Assembly: GCA_027603945.1 (NCBI GenBank)
Contig: JADIIU010000195.1
Span: forward strand, 1 to 17,467
From: Terramyces sp. JEL0728
Lineage: Eukaryota > Chytridiomycota > Chytridiomycetes > Rhizophydiales > Terramycetaceae
Direction of reading: 5' to 3'
Length of the DNA stretch: 17,467 nt
Each line of letters starts with the position of its first letter. Positions within the stretch are counted from its first letter, which is position 1. Below the pieces are notes generated by a model. That model was not told the DNA's origin. It was given only the letters and a program-made list of their open reading frames with translations, and made no database searches. Both the position numbers and the translations under genes were made by a program. Below are positions 9,142 through 16,394 of the stretch, piece after piece.

Positions 9142-9149
9142 TATTTAAA
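9142..9149 (+). promoter_or_regulatory. TATA-like box of the Lys-rich secreted protein gene
   Basis: TATTTAAA lies 30 bp before the ATG at 9179, implying a very short 5' UTR. The antiporter gene has the same arrangement. Confidence 0.45.
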
Positions 9150-9178
9150 CAACGGGTTAGAACCATCAAAGAATCAAA

Positions 9179-9793
9179 ATGATTTTCTCAGTCAAATCTC
9201 TTGTCAATATCCTTGCTCTTGCTGCTTATGTTTCTGCCATTGCCCTACCAAATGTAAATGATGAACCATCTTTGGCTATCCGCGATTCCCAAGTTGCCGA
9301 ATCTAGCTTCTTGAACTTGCTTGCAAAGAGAGATCCTACCCCAGACCCAAAAAAGAAAAAGAAGAAGGGAAAGAAAGGAAAGAAGGCCAAAAAAGGCAAA
9401 AAGAAGGGAAAGAAAGGAAAGAAAGGAAAGAAGGGAAAGAAAGCCAAGGAAGCTGCCGCCGCTGCTGCTGCCGCCAACAATGCCAACAATAATGCTGCTG
9501 CAGATAATGGAGCAGCTAACAATGGTACAGCTGTAGATGCTGGAGCAGCTAATAACGGCACTGCTATTGATGCTGGAGCAGCTAACAATGGCACAGCCGT
9601 CGATTCTGGTGCTAATGCAGCTGACGCCAATGCTGGAGATGCCGCTGCAAACGGGGCTGCTGACAATGGTGCATCTAATGCATCCAACGGTGATGCAGCA
9701 GCAGCAGATAATGGAGCCAATGCAAATGCTGCTGATGCAAATGCAGCTAACGATGCAAATGCAGCTAACGATGCAAATGGTGCAGAAAATTAA
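9179..9793 (+). CDS. Secreted Lys/Gly-tract and Ala/Asn/Asp-repeat protein
   Basis: 204 residues from ATG 9179. Residues 1-22 (MIFSVKSLVNILALAAYVSA...) form a clear signal peptide. K50-R51 in LLAKRDPTPDP is a Kex2-type processing site, so 23-51 is probably a propeptide. Residues ~58-90 are almost only Lys and Gly with some Ala (KKGKKGKK repeats). Residues 91-204 are low-complexity Ala/Asn/Asp/Gly, including three 11-residue units (AANNGTAVDAG type, DNA 9512-9610, exact 33-nt period) each with an N-G-T glycosylation sequon, and DANAAN repeats at the end. The mature product would have a strongly basic head and an acidic, possibly glycosylated tail. It may act at the cell wall or on polyanions outside the cell; that is inference and no family is recognised. 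A TATA-like box lies 30 bp upstream. Confidence 0.85.
   Translation: MIFSVKSLVNILALAAYVSAIALPNVNDEPSLAIRDSQVAESSFLNLLAKRDPTPDPKKKKKKGKKGKKAKKGKKKGKKGKKGKKGKKAKEAAAAAAAANNANNNAAADNGAANNGTAVDAGAANNGTAIDAGAANNGTAVDSGANAADANAGDAAANGAADNGASNASNGDAAAADNGANANAADANAANDANAANDANGAEN
9512..9610 (+). repeat. Three in-frame 33-bp repeats in the secreted protein gene
   Basis: Units 9512-9544, 9545-9577 and 9578-9610 each begin GCAGCTAA and encode AANNGTA(V/I)D(A/S)G. Synonymous differences between units show they are not brand new. Confidence 0.8.
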
Positions 9794-9798
9794 ATGTA

Positions 9799-9804
9799 AA
9801 TAAA
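9799..9804 (+). terminator. Poly(A) signal of the secreted protein gene
   Basis: AATAAA begins 5 nt after the TAA stop at 9791-9793. Confidence 0.6.
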
Positions 9805-10068
9805 GTGTAAACTAAATTATTCACAAAATATTACGAGTTATAACCCTATATGTTGAATCGCCAATACAAGTTGATGTCACTCGAATAATTCACAAAAGTA
9901 ATCATTGCCCTTCGCATCATGAAATACGATATTCATCCAAAAGATACAAGAGGAGCACTGTATTGGAGATATTCAGGGACTTGCAACTGGTTTGAATGAA
10001 ACAAGGAGTTAAATGCCAACTCGTCACTAAGCGAATTAGAAATTGTGCAAAGTTTAATTTTTACCGAA

Positions 10069-12050
10069 ATGCTGGTTGCAAATCTGCTAATTGCAATCGC
10101 GCATACCAAGAAACCCGTGGATTTCGAAACAGAGTTGAAATCAAGATGGTTTAAAGAATTTCAAAAGCAAGTAGATCTGACCAACACTTATCCGGAAGCT
10201 TTCAGCGCAGTTTTTTACAAAAAAGAAGGTCAGGAAATGTTTGTGGAATTTCATAATGGTTCATGTTACACTCTCGGTGGACAATCCAAAGGTATACCCA
10301 AGGAAGATACAGTATGGAGAATTGGCAGCGTTACCAAGATGTACACTGCAACTGCCGCTTTCCAATTGATTGAAAAGGGATTACTAAATAGAACTGCACC
10401 AGTTGCAGATTACTTACCATGGCTGCAAGATAGTGTACAAGGACAAAATATTTTGATCCAGGATTTATTGCAACACACAACTTCATTTGATGAGCATGGA
10501 CTCTGGAATAAATGGCCAGTTGTTTTCCCCCATCCTCCTACTTCTCATAAAGATAGCTTTATCCGGTATACTACAGATTATTTAGACCATGTTGGTGTTG
10601 CTGGCGGTCCGAGTTATTCAAACCATGGCTGGGTAATGCTGGGTGCTGTTGTGGAGGAAATAACTGGTGAAAAACTTGGTGATTATCTCCAAACGAATGT
10701 ATTCAAGCCGTTGGGAATCAAATCCAGTGGGTTTTCATACCAACAAAGGAATTTAAACGATTTGTGTTTTTCTACTGGTGCTCTTGCCAATAGGGAACCG
10801 TTCGATGTAGAAGGGTATGCTACTGGTGATATGATATCCAACCCAAAAGATGTGTTGCGCTTCTTTACTGCACTATTGAACAATGGAAAAGAGCTTTTTG
10901 GATCTGCAGACACAGTCAAAGGAATGAAAACTCCCATGTATTACCATGACTGGTTTGGCGAAAATGGATTTATTAATGGATTTGAATACCAGCAACATGG
11001 CAGTATTAAGATTTGGACGAAAGGCGGGGCTATTGCAGGGTTTTCATCGTTTGCTTTCATAATCCCAGAATTCAACGAGGCTGGAGTATTCTTTAGCTCG
11101 CCTTTAATTCACCATTATTCTAGAGCCTTGCATTCGTTCCTTTCAATTCTCCATCCCAAAGAATTGGGATCAGAGTCTGGAATATACACATTTGCTGAGC
11201 TAACTCCTGAAAATATAGCGGCAACACAACAAGTCAAGGTAATCTGTCTATAACACAGGGACACTTTGTAAACAAGCGATCTGTTTGGCATGGAGCTACC
11301 AAGTATTTTCTGATGCCTTTTTCTCGATTCTCAATTAGACCAAAAGCAAATTCTAATCAAATTTCTGCTGTCCTTGGAAATTTAGAAATTGATTTGCAAC
11401 TGGCTGAAAAGGTCGACAAATCAAACCCGGTTCCACCAAATATCCTTTTATACCAAGACCTGAAACGAGCTTTGACAATTTCAGTGGTATTTCATCACAA
11501 GAGGATAAGCAAAGTGGTTGTATCCGGTAATTCCCAAGGCACACAATCAACTCATTACCCAAAATCAATTTTGGATAACTATCTACTGGTTCAAATAGGG
11601 TTATTTTTGAATTTATGTGCTCATATTTTGGTGTTCGTACTTGCTTTCTTTGCAATCAAGAGGTATGTAAAGTCAAAATCTGTTGACGATTCTGAATCTG
11701 ATGAAGCAGTACCATTGATCAACCAGCAACCAACACATAACGTATACCAAAAGATTGTTGACATCCTCTCTGTCATCACGGCATTATTTAGTTTGGTATT
11801 TTTCACAGTCCTTGTTCGTCTGCTCAATAGTATTGTATCGATGGATGACAAACCTAAATTCATAGTAGGTGAATTGGCGATATTGCTATTTATTATTTTT
11901 GTCGGGCTGATTTCGCTGGTAGCTGGAGTAGGGTGTGCAAGAAAAACCAAGCTTGCTGATCGTTGGTACATTCTTTTGCTTGCATTTTTACAGTTATTTG
12001 GTTTGATTCAGGTTCTCAATCTGAACCTCGTTCAATTTCGAGTATGGTGA
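10069..12050 (+). CDS. Serine beta-lactamase-like protein with C-terminal TM domain, copy 2
   Basis: Exons 10069-11238 and 11259-12050 give 653 residues. The frame opens at a GTG at 10045, but the first ATG is 10069, which yields a short hydrophobic leader (MLVANLLIAIAHTKK). Motifs match copy 1: S-V-T-K at 87-90, Y-S-N at 183-185, IWTKGG, then a C-terminal region with about four hydrophobic segments (YLLVQIGLFLNLCAHILVFV, IVDILSVITALFSLVFFTVL, LAILLFIIFVGLISLVAGVG, YILLLAFLQLFGLIQVL). Both copies end VQFR(I/V)W. The two are clearly homologous along the whole length, including the membrane part and intron 2, but this copy lacks the 19-nt intron at WTKGG. They are arranged head to head, 2.15 kb between starts, so the duplication involved an inversion. 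The substrate is unknown. Confidence 0.88.
11239..11258 (+). other. Mini-intron, 20 nt (beta-lactamase-like copy 2)
   Basis: GTAATCTGTCTATAACACAG, phase 0, branch-like TATAAC. Retention gives V-I-C-L-stop. Removal gives TQQVKGHFVNKRSVWHG, in register with copy 1, whose intron 2 sits at the same codon boundary. Confidence 0.93.
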
Positions 12051-12055
12051 ATAAA
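12050..12055 (+). terminator. Poly(A) signal overlapping the stop of beta-lactamase-like copy 2
   Basis: TGAATAAA: the last base of the TGA stop is the first base of AATAAA. Confidence 0.6.
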
Positions 12056-12195
12056 AAACATTGCTCTGGACGACAGCATGTATTAACTGTAGTAGTAAGA
12101 TTGTGCAAGCTTGTACATGGTTGCTAGCTGGACCTAGCAGCAACGTCTAAACTGTGCATGAATAAATGAGCCACAATTAAAGTGGGTCATTTTAC

Positions 12196-12201
12196 TTTAT
12201 T
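12196..12201 (-). terminator. Poly(A) signal overlapping the stop of Usp 1
   Basis: The minus strand reads CAATAAAG: AATAAA contains the TAA stop at 12199-12197. Confidence 0.6.
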
Positions 12202-12682
12202 GTGGAGGGACTACAATTACAGGCACAACGGAATTGTGAATAATATGATTAGAAATGCTTCCCATAAACACCTGTTCAACTTTTCCCAATCTCCTCTTTC
12301 CAATTACAATAAGATCAGGTTGCTCAATCCTCAACTGTTCATCAATGGCTTTCTTTGGATTACCAGGAATAATAACGCCTTTCACATGGATATGTCCAAC
12401 ATTAATTACCGCAGCAAAGGTTTTGACAAACTGGAAAGCTGCTTTTTCATGTTGCTCTTCTAATTCCTTGATTGCGTCCGCATAAGCTCCACTTCCAATC
12501 ATTGCAATTTCCGATGCGATATCTTTGTATACGTGGAATAGAATTACTAGATCGGTTGGCTTGATTAGATTTTCCTTTGCCCACCGGATTACCTGTTCAG
12601 ACCGGTCTGATTTATCGATAGGAATGAATATTTTACGCTCTGGTTTGAATTCTGTTTCTGACATGGGTGGTATTTCTTGCAT
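12197..12682 (-). CDS. Universal stress protein (UspA family) 1
   Basis: 161 residues from ATG 12682; a second ATG at residue 7 (12664) could also serve. One complete Usp domain: beta1 RKIFIPIDKSDRSEQVIRWA, LVILFHVY, then HVKGVIIPGNPKKAIDEQL, PDLIVIGKRRLG and the end MGSISNHIIHNSVVPVIVVP. The GKR...G-S-(I/V)-S stretch corresponds to the ATP-binding loop G-x-x-G-x9-G-S of ATP-binding Usps, here in a variant form. Such proteins are cytosolic, often nucleotide-binding and stress-induced; a precise role is not known. It is first of three same-strand copies (107 bp to the next). TGAGTAA sites lie 35 and 72 bp upstream. Its 3' end faces that of beta-lactamase-like copy 2. Confidence 0.92.
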   Translation of the reverse strand: MQEIPPMSETEFKPERKIFIPIDKSDRSEQVIRWAKENLIKPTDLVILFHVYKDIASEIAMIGSGAYADAIKELEEQHEKAAFQFVKTFAAVINVGHIHVKGVIIPGNPKKAIDEQLRIEQPDLIVIGKRRLGKVEQVFMGSISNHIIHNSVVPVIVVPPQ

Positions 12683-12716
12683 GGGTTTTTGTAGGGAAGA
12701 TTTTTAGTAACAGTGG

Positions 12717-12760
12717 TGAGTAATTATTGCTAATAAAAGCAAATGGGTGATAATGAGTAA
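12717..12760 (-). promoter_or_regulatory. Paired TGAGTAA sites upstream of Usp 1
   Basis: TGAGTAAT at 12717-12724 and TGAGTAA at 12754-12760 (TTACTCA in the gene's direction) lie 35 and 72 bp upstream of the ATG. They resemble AP-1/Yap-type bZIP half-sites. Confidence 0.45.
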
Positions 12761-12785
12761 ACTATCGAAATGCTAGCATCATGAA

Positions 12786-12791
12786 TTTATT
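12786..12791 (-). terminator. Poly(A) signal overlapping the stop of Usp 2
   Basis: The minus strand reads TAATAAATT: AATAAA starts within the TAA stop at 12792-12790. Confidence 0.6.
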
Positions 12792-13233
12792 ATGGACAAA
12801 CAGCAACTGGAATGTGTGCAGTGTTCAGAACATGAGAAGACACTGAACCCAGCAACAACCGAGATACCGGATTCAATCCGCTTCTCTTTCCCATAACTAC
12901 CAAATCAATATCCTCCTTCTTAATCGTATCATCAATAAGGACCTTGATATTTCCACTTTGAATAATACCACGACAATTGTATCCCATATCAGTTAGTGTC
13001 TTTATATGCTTCTCCAATAGCTCTTGCGCTACTTTTTGGTTTTCATCCGCTAATGCAAGCATAGCTTCCTGATACTTTCCAGTCAAAATCGAATTTGATT
13101 GATCGTAGACAGAGTAATACACATGGAATAGGATTATTTCATCAGATTTGGTTAGTATTGTTGATGCGAATTTGATTACATGAGCAGCTGTTTCTGTGTT
13201 GTCAATTGGGATTAGCACCCTCCTCGATTGCAT
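12790..13233 (-). CDS. Universal stress protein (UspA family) 2
   Basis: 147 residues from ATG 13233; the shortest of the three because it lacks an N-terminal extension. The Usp fold is complete: RRVLIPIDNTETAAHVIKFA, EIILFHVYYSVYDQ, CRGIIQSGNIKVLIDD, DLVVMGKRSGLNPVSRLLLG then SVSSHVLNTAHIPVAVCP. It is the most divergent of the three, and unlike them it has the classical SGL...LLLGSVS loop seen in bacterial and plant relatives. It may bind ATP (inference). A TGAGTAAT site lies 36 bp upstream and a short tandem repeat 60-128 bp upstream. Confidence 0.92.
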   Translation of the reverse strand: MQSRRVLIPIDNTETAAHVIKFASTILTKSDEIILFHVYYSVYDQSNSILTGKYQEAMLALADENQKVAQELLEKHIKTLTDMGYNCRGIIQSGNIKVLIDDTIKKEDIDLVVMGKRSGLNPVSRLLLGSVSSHVLNTAHIPVAVCP

Positions 13234-13268
13234 TTTGAGAAAAAGTCTAAATCACGCGTTATTGATTG

Positions 13269-13276
13269 TGAGTAAT
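13269..13276 (-). promoter_or_regulatory. TGAGTAAT site upstream of Usp 2
   Basis: 36 bp upstream of the ATG at 13233, in nearly the same place as the proximal site of Usp 1. Confidence 0.45.
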
Positions 13277-13292
13277 GATTAATATATTGATT

Positions 13293-13361
13293 GACAAGCT
13301 AATCAGCATTATTAATGACAAGCTAATCCTGCATTATTAATGACAAGCTAATCCTGCATTT
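13293..13361. repeat. Tandem repeat of ~25 bp, nearly 3 copies
   Basis: Units start with GACAAGCTAATC at 13293, 13317 and 13342. The first is 24 bp (one base shorter), the second 25 bp and the third partial. The repeat lies in the Usp 2 upstream region, between Usp 2 and the end of Usp 3. Confidence 0.8.
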
Positions 13362-13414
13362 CCACTTTGTGTCTGGAAAACTAGCAGATCACTACAAAAA
13401 CCAAATAATTCTTG

Positions 13415-13420
13415 TTTATT
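13415..13420 (-). terminator. Poly(A) signal overlapping the stop of Usp 3
   Basis: The minus strand reads TGAATAAAC: the last base of the TGA stop starts AATAAA. Confidence 0.6.
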
Positions 13421-13884
13421 CAAGGAACAATCAAAACTGGGATATCGCGAGTGTTCAATACATGGTTAGAAACACTCCCCATAAATATTTGTTTAACTTT
13501 ACCCAAATCTCTCTTTCCCATAACAATCAAATCAGGTTGCTCCTTATCAAGCAGTTCATCAATCAATTTCTTGACCTTTCCTGCTCCCAACACTCCTTTT
13601 ACGTGAAAACTAGTCAACTCGTTCGCATAAGTGGTTAACAAAGATTTGGATGCAGTTTGGAATTCGCTATTGTATTTTTGAACGGTTTCCTTGTTCCCGC
13701 CACCTGGTAGCTCGTCGCTTGCTAATTTGTGAGCGTTGAATAGGATTATTAGGTCGCCATCACGGAGGATATTCTTTTTAGCCCAGGAAATTACGTGTGG
13801 TGTGCGTTCAGAGTTGTCAACTGGAATGAAAACTTTACGTTTTCCTACTGCCGAAGTGTCGATTACTGTCGAAAACGTAGCCAT
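13420..13884 (-). CDS. Universal stress protein (UspA family) 3
   Basis: 154 residues from ATG 13884. A complete Usp domain follows a ~15-residue leader: KRKVFIPVDNSERTPHVISW, DLIILFNAHK, FHVKGVLGAGKVKKLIDELL, PDLIVMGKRDLGKVKQIFMG then SVSNHVLNTRDIPVLIVP. It is closest to Usp 1 (shared AKKN/AKEN helix end, GKR-LGKV-Q-FMGS loop), so 1 and 3 look like the more recent duplicates with Usp 2 between them. The three probably arose by local duplication and may share control, since TGAGTAAT also lies 70 bp upstream here. Confidence 0.92.
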   Translation of the reverse strand: MATFSTVIDTSAVGKRKVFIPVDNSERTPHVISWAKKNILRDGDLIILFNAHKLASDELPGGGNKETVQKYNSEFQTASKSLLTTYANELTSFHVKGVLGAGKVKKLIDELLDKEQPDLIVMGKRDLGKVKQIFMGSVSNHVLNTRDIPVLIVP

Positions 13885-13953
13885 GGCTGTTCTTGGTGAG
13901 ATTTTTTGGTATTTATACCAGACAAGTCACATACTGTCACAAAATACTAATAA

Positions 13954-13961
13954 TGAGTAAT
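13954..13961 (-). promoter_or_regulatory. TGAGTAAT site upstream of Usp 3
   Basis: 70 bp upstream of the ATG at 13884, matching the distal site of Usp 1. It also lies just beyond the 3' end of the E2 gene. Confidence 0.45.
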
Positions 13962-13970
13962 CGACTACAC

Positions 13971-13976
13971 TTTATT
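13971..13976 (-). terminator. Poly(A) signal directly after the E2 stop codon
   Basis: On the minus strand AATAAA follows the TAA stop (13979-13977) with no gap. Confidence 0.6.
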
Positions 13977-15827
13977 TTATAACTCGTTTAATATTTTTTT
14001 CAGTTCTTCAAGATCGACATCTTTGGATTCGGGATATTCTTGCCAGACCTCTACTTGTTTGAGAATACGGTCTCGCTTTAATCTAAAGTGGTTTTGAACT
14101 ACTTCTTTGAAATTGCCGGGTGGATTGACCAGTTGACCAATCATTGCGTGTTTTACAACATTGACCCTGACATTTCCATTGTAAGATTTACTTTCGGGAG
14201 TATCTACAGGCTCGCCATATCCAGGTTCATTGAAATACGGTCTGTTGACGAAAATCATTGACTGGATTGAAATAATCACTTGCAGCAATGTTGATTTGCC
14301 AGGAATCCACTGGTTTGAGGACCAGGTATTTAGCACCGATAAACATACTTTTCCATTATTGTACAGGTTTGGATTAGCTCTCCATGTTCCGTTGCCTGTA
14401 GTTTTATAAGTAAATTTAGGTGGTGCGAGTGGATAGGTATAAGGCAGTACGATATCAAATAGAAAGACTCCATTAGCATACGGAGTTCCTTCTGGTCCAA
14501 TCAAACACAATTGCATAACGTGCATCTTTTCTTCGTCAACTCGCAGAAAGGCACTCGTATTGTAGTCAATTGGAATGGAATTTGACAAGGTAGCAATTTC
14601 TTTTGCAATAATCTTTGTTCGCACCTCATTGCCATTTTCATATTCGACCATTTTTTCTTGTGGTAAATCCAATTCCTGCATAGCAAAGCCAAGTGGAGAC
14701 ATGGTTTGGATGTAATGCGAAATTGTTTTTTCATTCGGCAATGCCATTTCGACATCATATTCGTGCTTTGCAAAGTTGGTTACTGCATCTGAAGAGTCTT
14801 CAATCAGCGTTTCATCATTTTCATCGCTGCAAAAGGACAAGATTTCTTCAGTAAGCAATACAAAATCTTTGTATTCGTTTTGGTTGTTTTTAGTCAGCTT
14901 ATTGTACTGCACCAGTTGACTGTCCAGCTGTCTAATCATCTTGTAGAGAGAGTCTTTGCTGTACTCTATCATCTGTCCATGCAGCCCAGAATTTGTGTTT
15001 AGATCCATATATAGGTATGGTCTTAAATCATCATGCTTTGCAATTAAAGCAAGTATTTTTAGCCAAGTGATAAACAGCTTTGGTCTGGTGTTTAAATCAT
15101 GAAGCGATGCGATTTTAAAGGCTGATTTGAGGCAAGGCCCCAATATTGATACAGCGAGCAGGCTTTTCAGTGCGCTGTGAGGGGTATAGTCAAAAGTATA
15201 CTCTCCTCTATCTGTTGATGGAATGTATTGGCGCATAGCAACCAAAACATCAATAACGTTGTCATCTCTACTAGAGTCAACAATATTCTGATCATCAGTG
15301 ATATCTTTAAATACATCCCCAATGGAGATATGGCAAGCATATCCTACCCCACTATCGCCCTTTACATATGTGACATTTTCCACTCTGATATTTTCAATAT
15401 TATTGGCTTCGGTTTGAATCCCTTCCAAGAACATCAGATAATGATAAACAGCAACAAAGGCGGAATCAGGACAGTGAAATAGCTTCCCTTCATCTGTTTG
15501 AAATTGAAAGTCGTCCTCATCAGAGCCGTCCATTTCGCAATCATAACTTTCGGAAAATAAATCTCCACAAAACCTGCAGATATTGGTTTGGCAGTTGAAG
15601 CAATACTGTCCCTTTGAAACCAGGTACATTTCATCTTGAAACTTTGAGAGTGACAATGCTTTGGGTTGAAGGAGCGCAATTGATTTCTGGTGCGTATCTC
15701 CGCATTTGGAGCATTTATAACTCTCCACAGTAATATTTTGTATTGCCTGTTGAACCGCCTCCATGTAATATGAAAGAATTTTCCTCCCTTTTATGCCAAC
15801 CTGAAAATGAGTCACATGATCAATCAT
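13977..15827 (-). CDS. BIRC6/UBE2O-like ubiquitin-conjugating enzyme (E2)
   Basis: 616 residues from ATG 15827 (a GTG two codons earlier is not used). It transfers ubiquitin, or a related modifier, through a catalytic cysteine. The UBC fold spans about 390-600: GPEGTPYANGVFLFDIVLP, YPLAPPKF, NPNLYNNGKVCLSVLNTW with catalytic Cys495, then WIPGKSTLLQVIISIQSMI and PYFNEPGY. The NPNLYN.GKVCLS and PYFNEPGY blocks are typical of large BIRC6/UBE2O-type E2s, not small Ubc4/5-type ones. Near the N-terminus C39/C42 and C76/C79/C84/C87 form CxxC pairs that could bind zinc, followed by an acidic stretch (MDGSDEDDF). The middle (130-390) is helical and unassigned. No BIR domain is seen and it is far shorter than BIRC6. 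The gene has no intron. Confidence 0.9.
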   Translation of the reverse strand: MIDHVTHFQVGIKGRKILSYYMEAVQQAIQNITVESYKCSKCGDTHQKSIALLQPKALSLSKFQDEMYLVSKGQYCFNCQTNICRFCGDLFSESYDCEMDGSDEDDFQFQTDEGKLFHCPDSAFVAVYHYLMFLEGIQTEANNIENIRVENVTYVKGDSGVGYACHISIGDVFKDITDDQNIVDSSRDDNVIDVLVAMRQYIPSTDRGEYTFDYTPHSALKSLLAVSILGPCLKSAFKIASLHDLNTRPKLFITWLKILALIAKHDDLRPYLYMDLNTNSGLHGQMIEYSKDSLYKMIRQLDSQLVQYNKLTKNNQNEYKDFVLLTEEILSFCSDENDETLIEDSSDAVTNFAKHEYDVEMALPNEKTISHYIQTMSPLGFAMQELDLPQEKMVEYENGNEVRTKIIAKEIATLSNSIPIDYNTSAFLRVDEEKMHVMQLCLIGPEGTPYANGVFLFDIVLPYTYPLAPPKFTYKTTGNGTWRANPNLYNNGKVCLSVLNTWSSNQWIPGKSTLLQVIISIQSMIFVNRPYFNEPGYGEPVDTPESKSYNGNVRVNVVKHAMIGQLVNPPGNFKEVVQNHFRLKRDRILKQVEVWQEYPESKDVDLEELKKILNEL

Positions 15828-16394
15828 TTGCACAGCAACAGAATGCTAGATCATTCAAGAGATAAACAATAATAAAACACTGCAAGGCAGTAGCAATAAT
15901 TGCAGACTATACACCATCTGTATATGAAATTAGTTACCAACGATATGGGCAGATTACTTTTACTGCAAAAGAAGGCTGATTCCGTCGTAGCATATCCTGT
16001 ATAATATAAAATGCCAAGTGCAGCTGTAAAGGATTACGCACGCCTCCCAGAGGATCTCTATTGATATACCAATAATGAGATTGCTAGTATTATGGTGTGA
16101 TTCAATTTAATCGTTATTTCTTTTGTATTAATTATTTTCTTGAGTATTTTATTAGTCTCGACGTTTGGTTGGGAACGGATTTGAATTGCAGAGTTATCTT
16201 TTAAATTCTTTCTAAGCCTGAATATCAATAATCGGTCCAGTATAGCGATTCATCTGAAATCTGTATTATCAACACTATTCCAAACACAGCATTCGGGAAA
16301 ATTTAGTGTCAGCAATTGAATCCAGTATGGCTAATTTCTTTCATGATTTTCTATCCCCACTGTTTATTCCATTTTTATTGTACTTTTTTTTTCA
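15828..16394. other. Intergenic region upstream of the E2 gene
   Basis: No gene, RNA or repeat is recognised. On the minus strand a 20-nt GT...AG segment with a TAAT-like core (GTAACTAATTTCATATACAG, ending near 15914) looks like a possible mini-intron in a 5' leader. The frames it joins soon stop, so no coding exon is supported. Confidence 0.35.

Noticed and set aside
9226..9720. Long minus-strand and alternative-frame open stretches across the secreted protein gene
   Set aside because: They are shadows caused by low-complexity Lys/Ala codons; the plus-strand frame has the signal peptide, TATA box and poly(A) signal.
1626..11258. Programmed frameshifting, translational bypass or sequencing errors in place of introns
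   Set aside because: Nine interruptions all with GT and AG ends, similar length and a TAA core, one shared between paralogues at the same codon, fit introns far better than errors or recoding.
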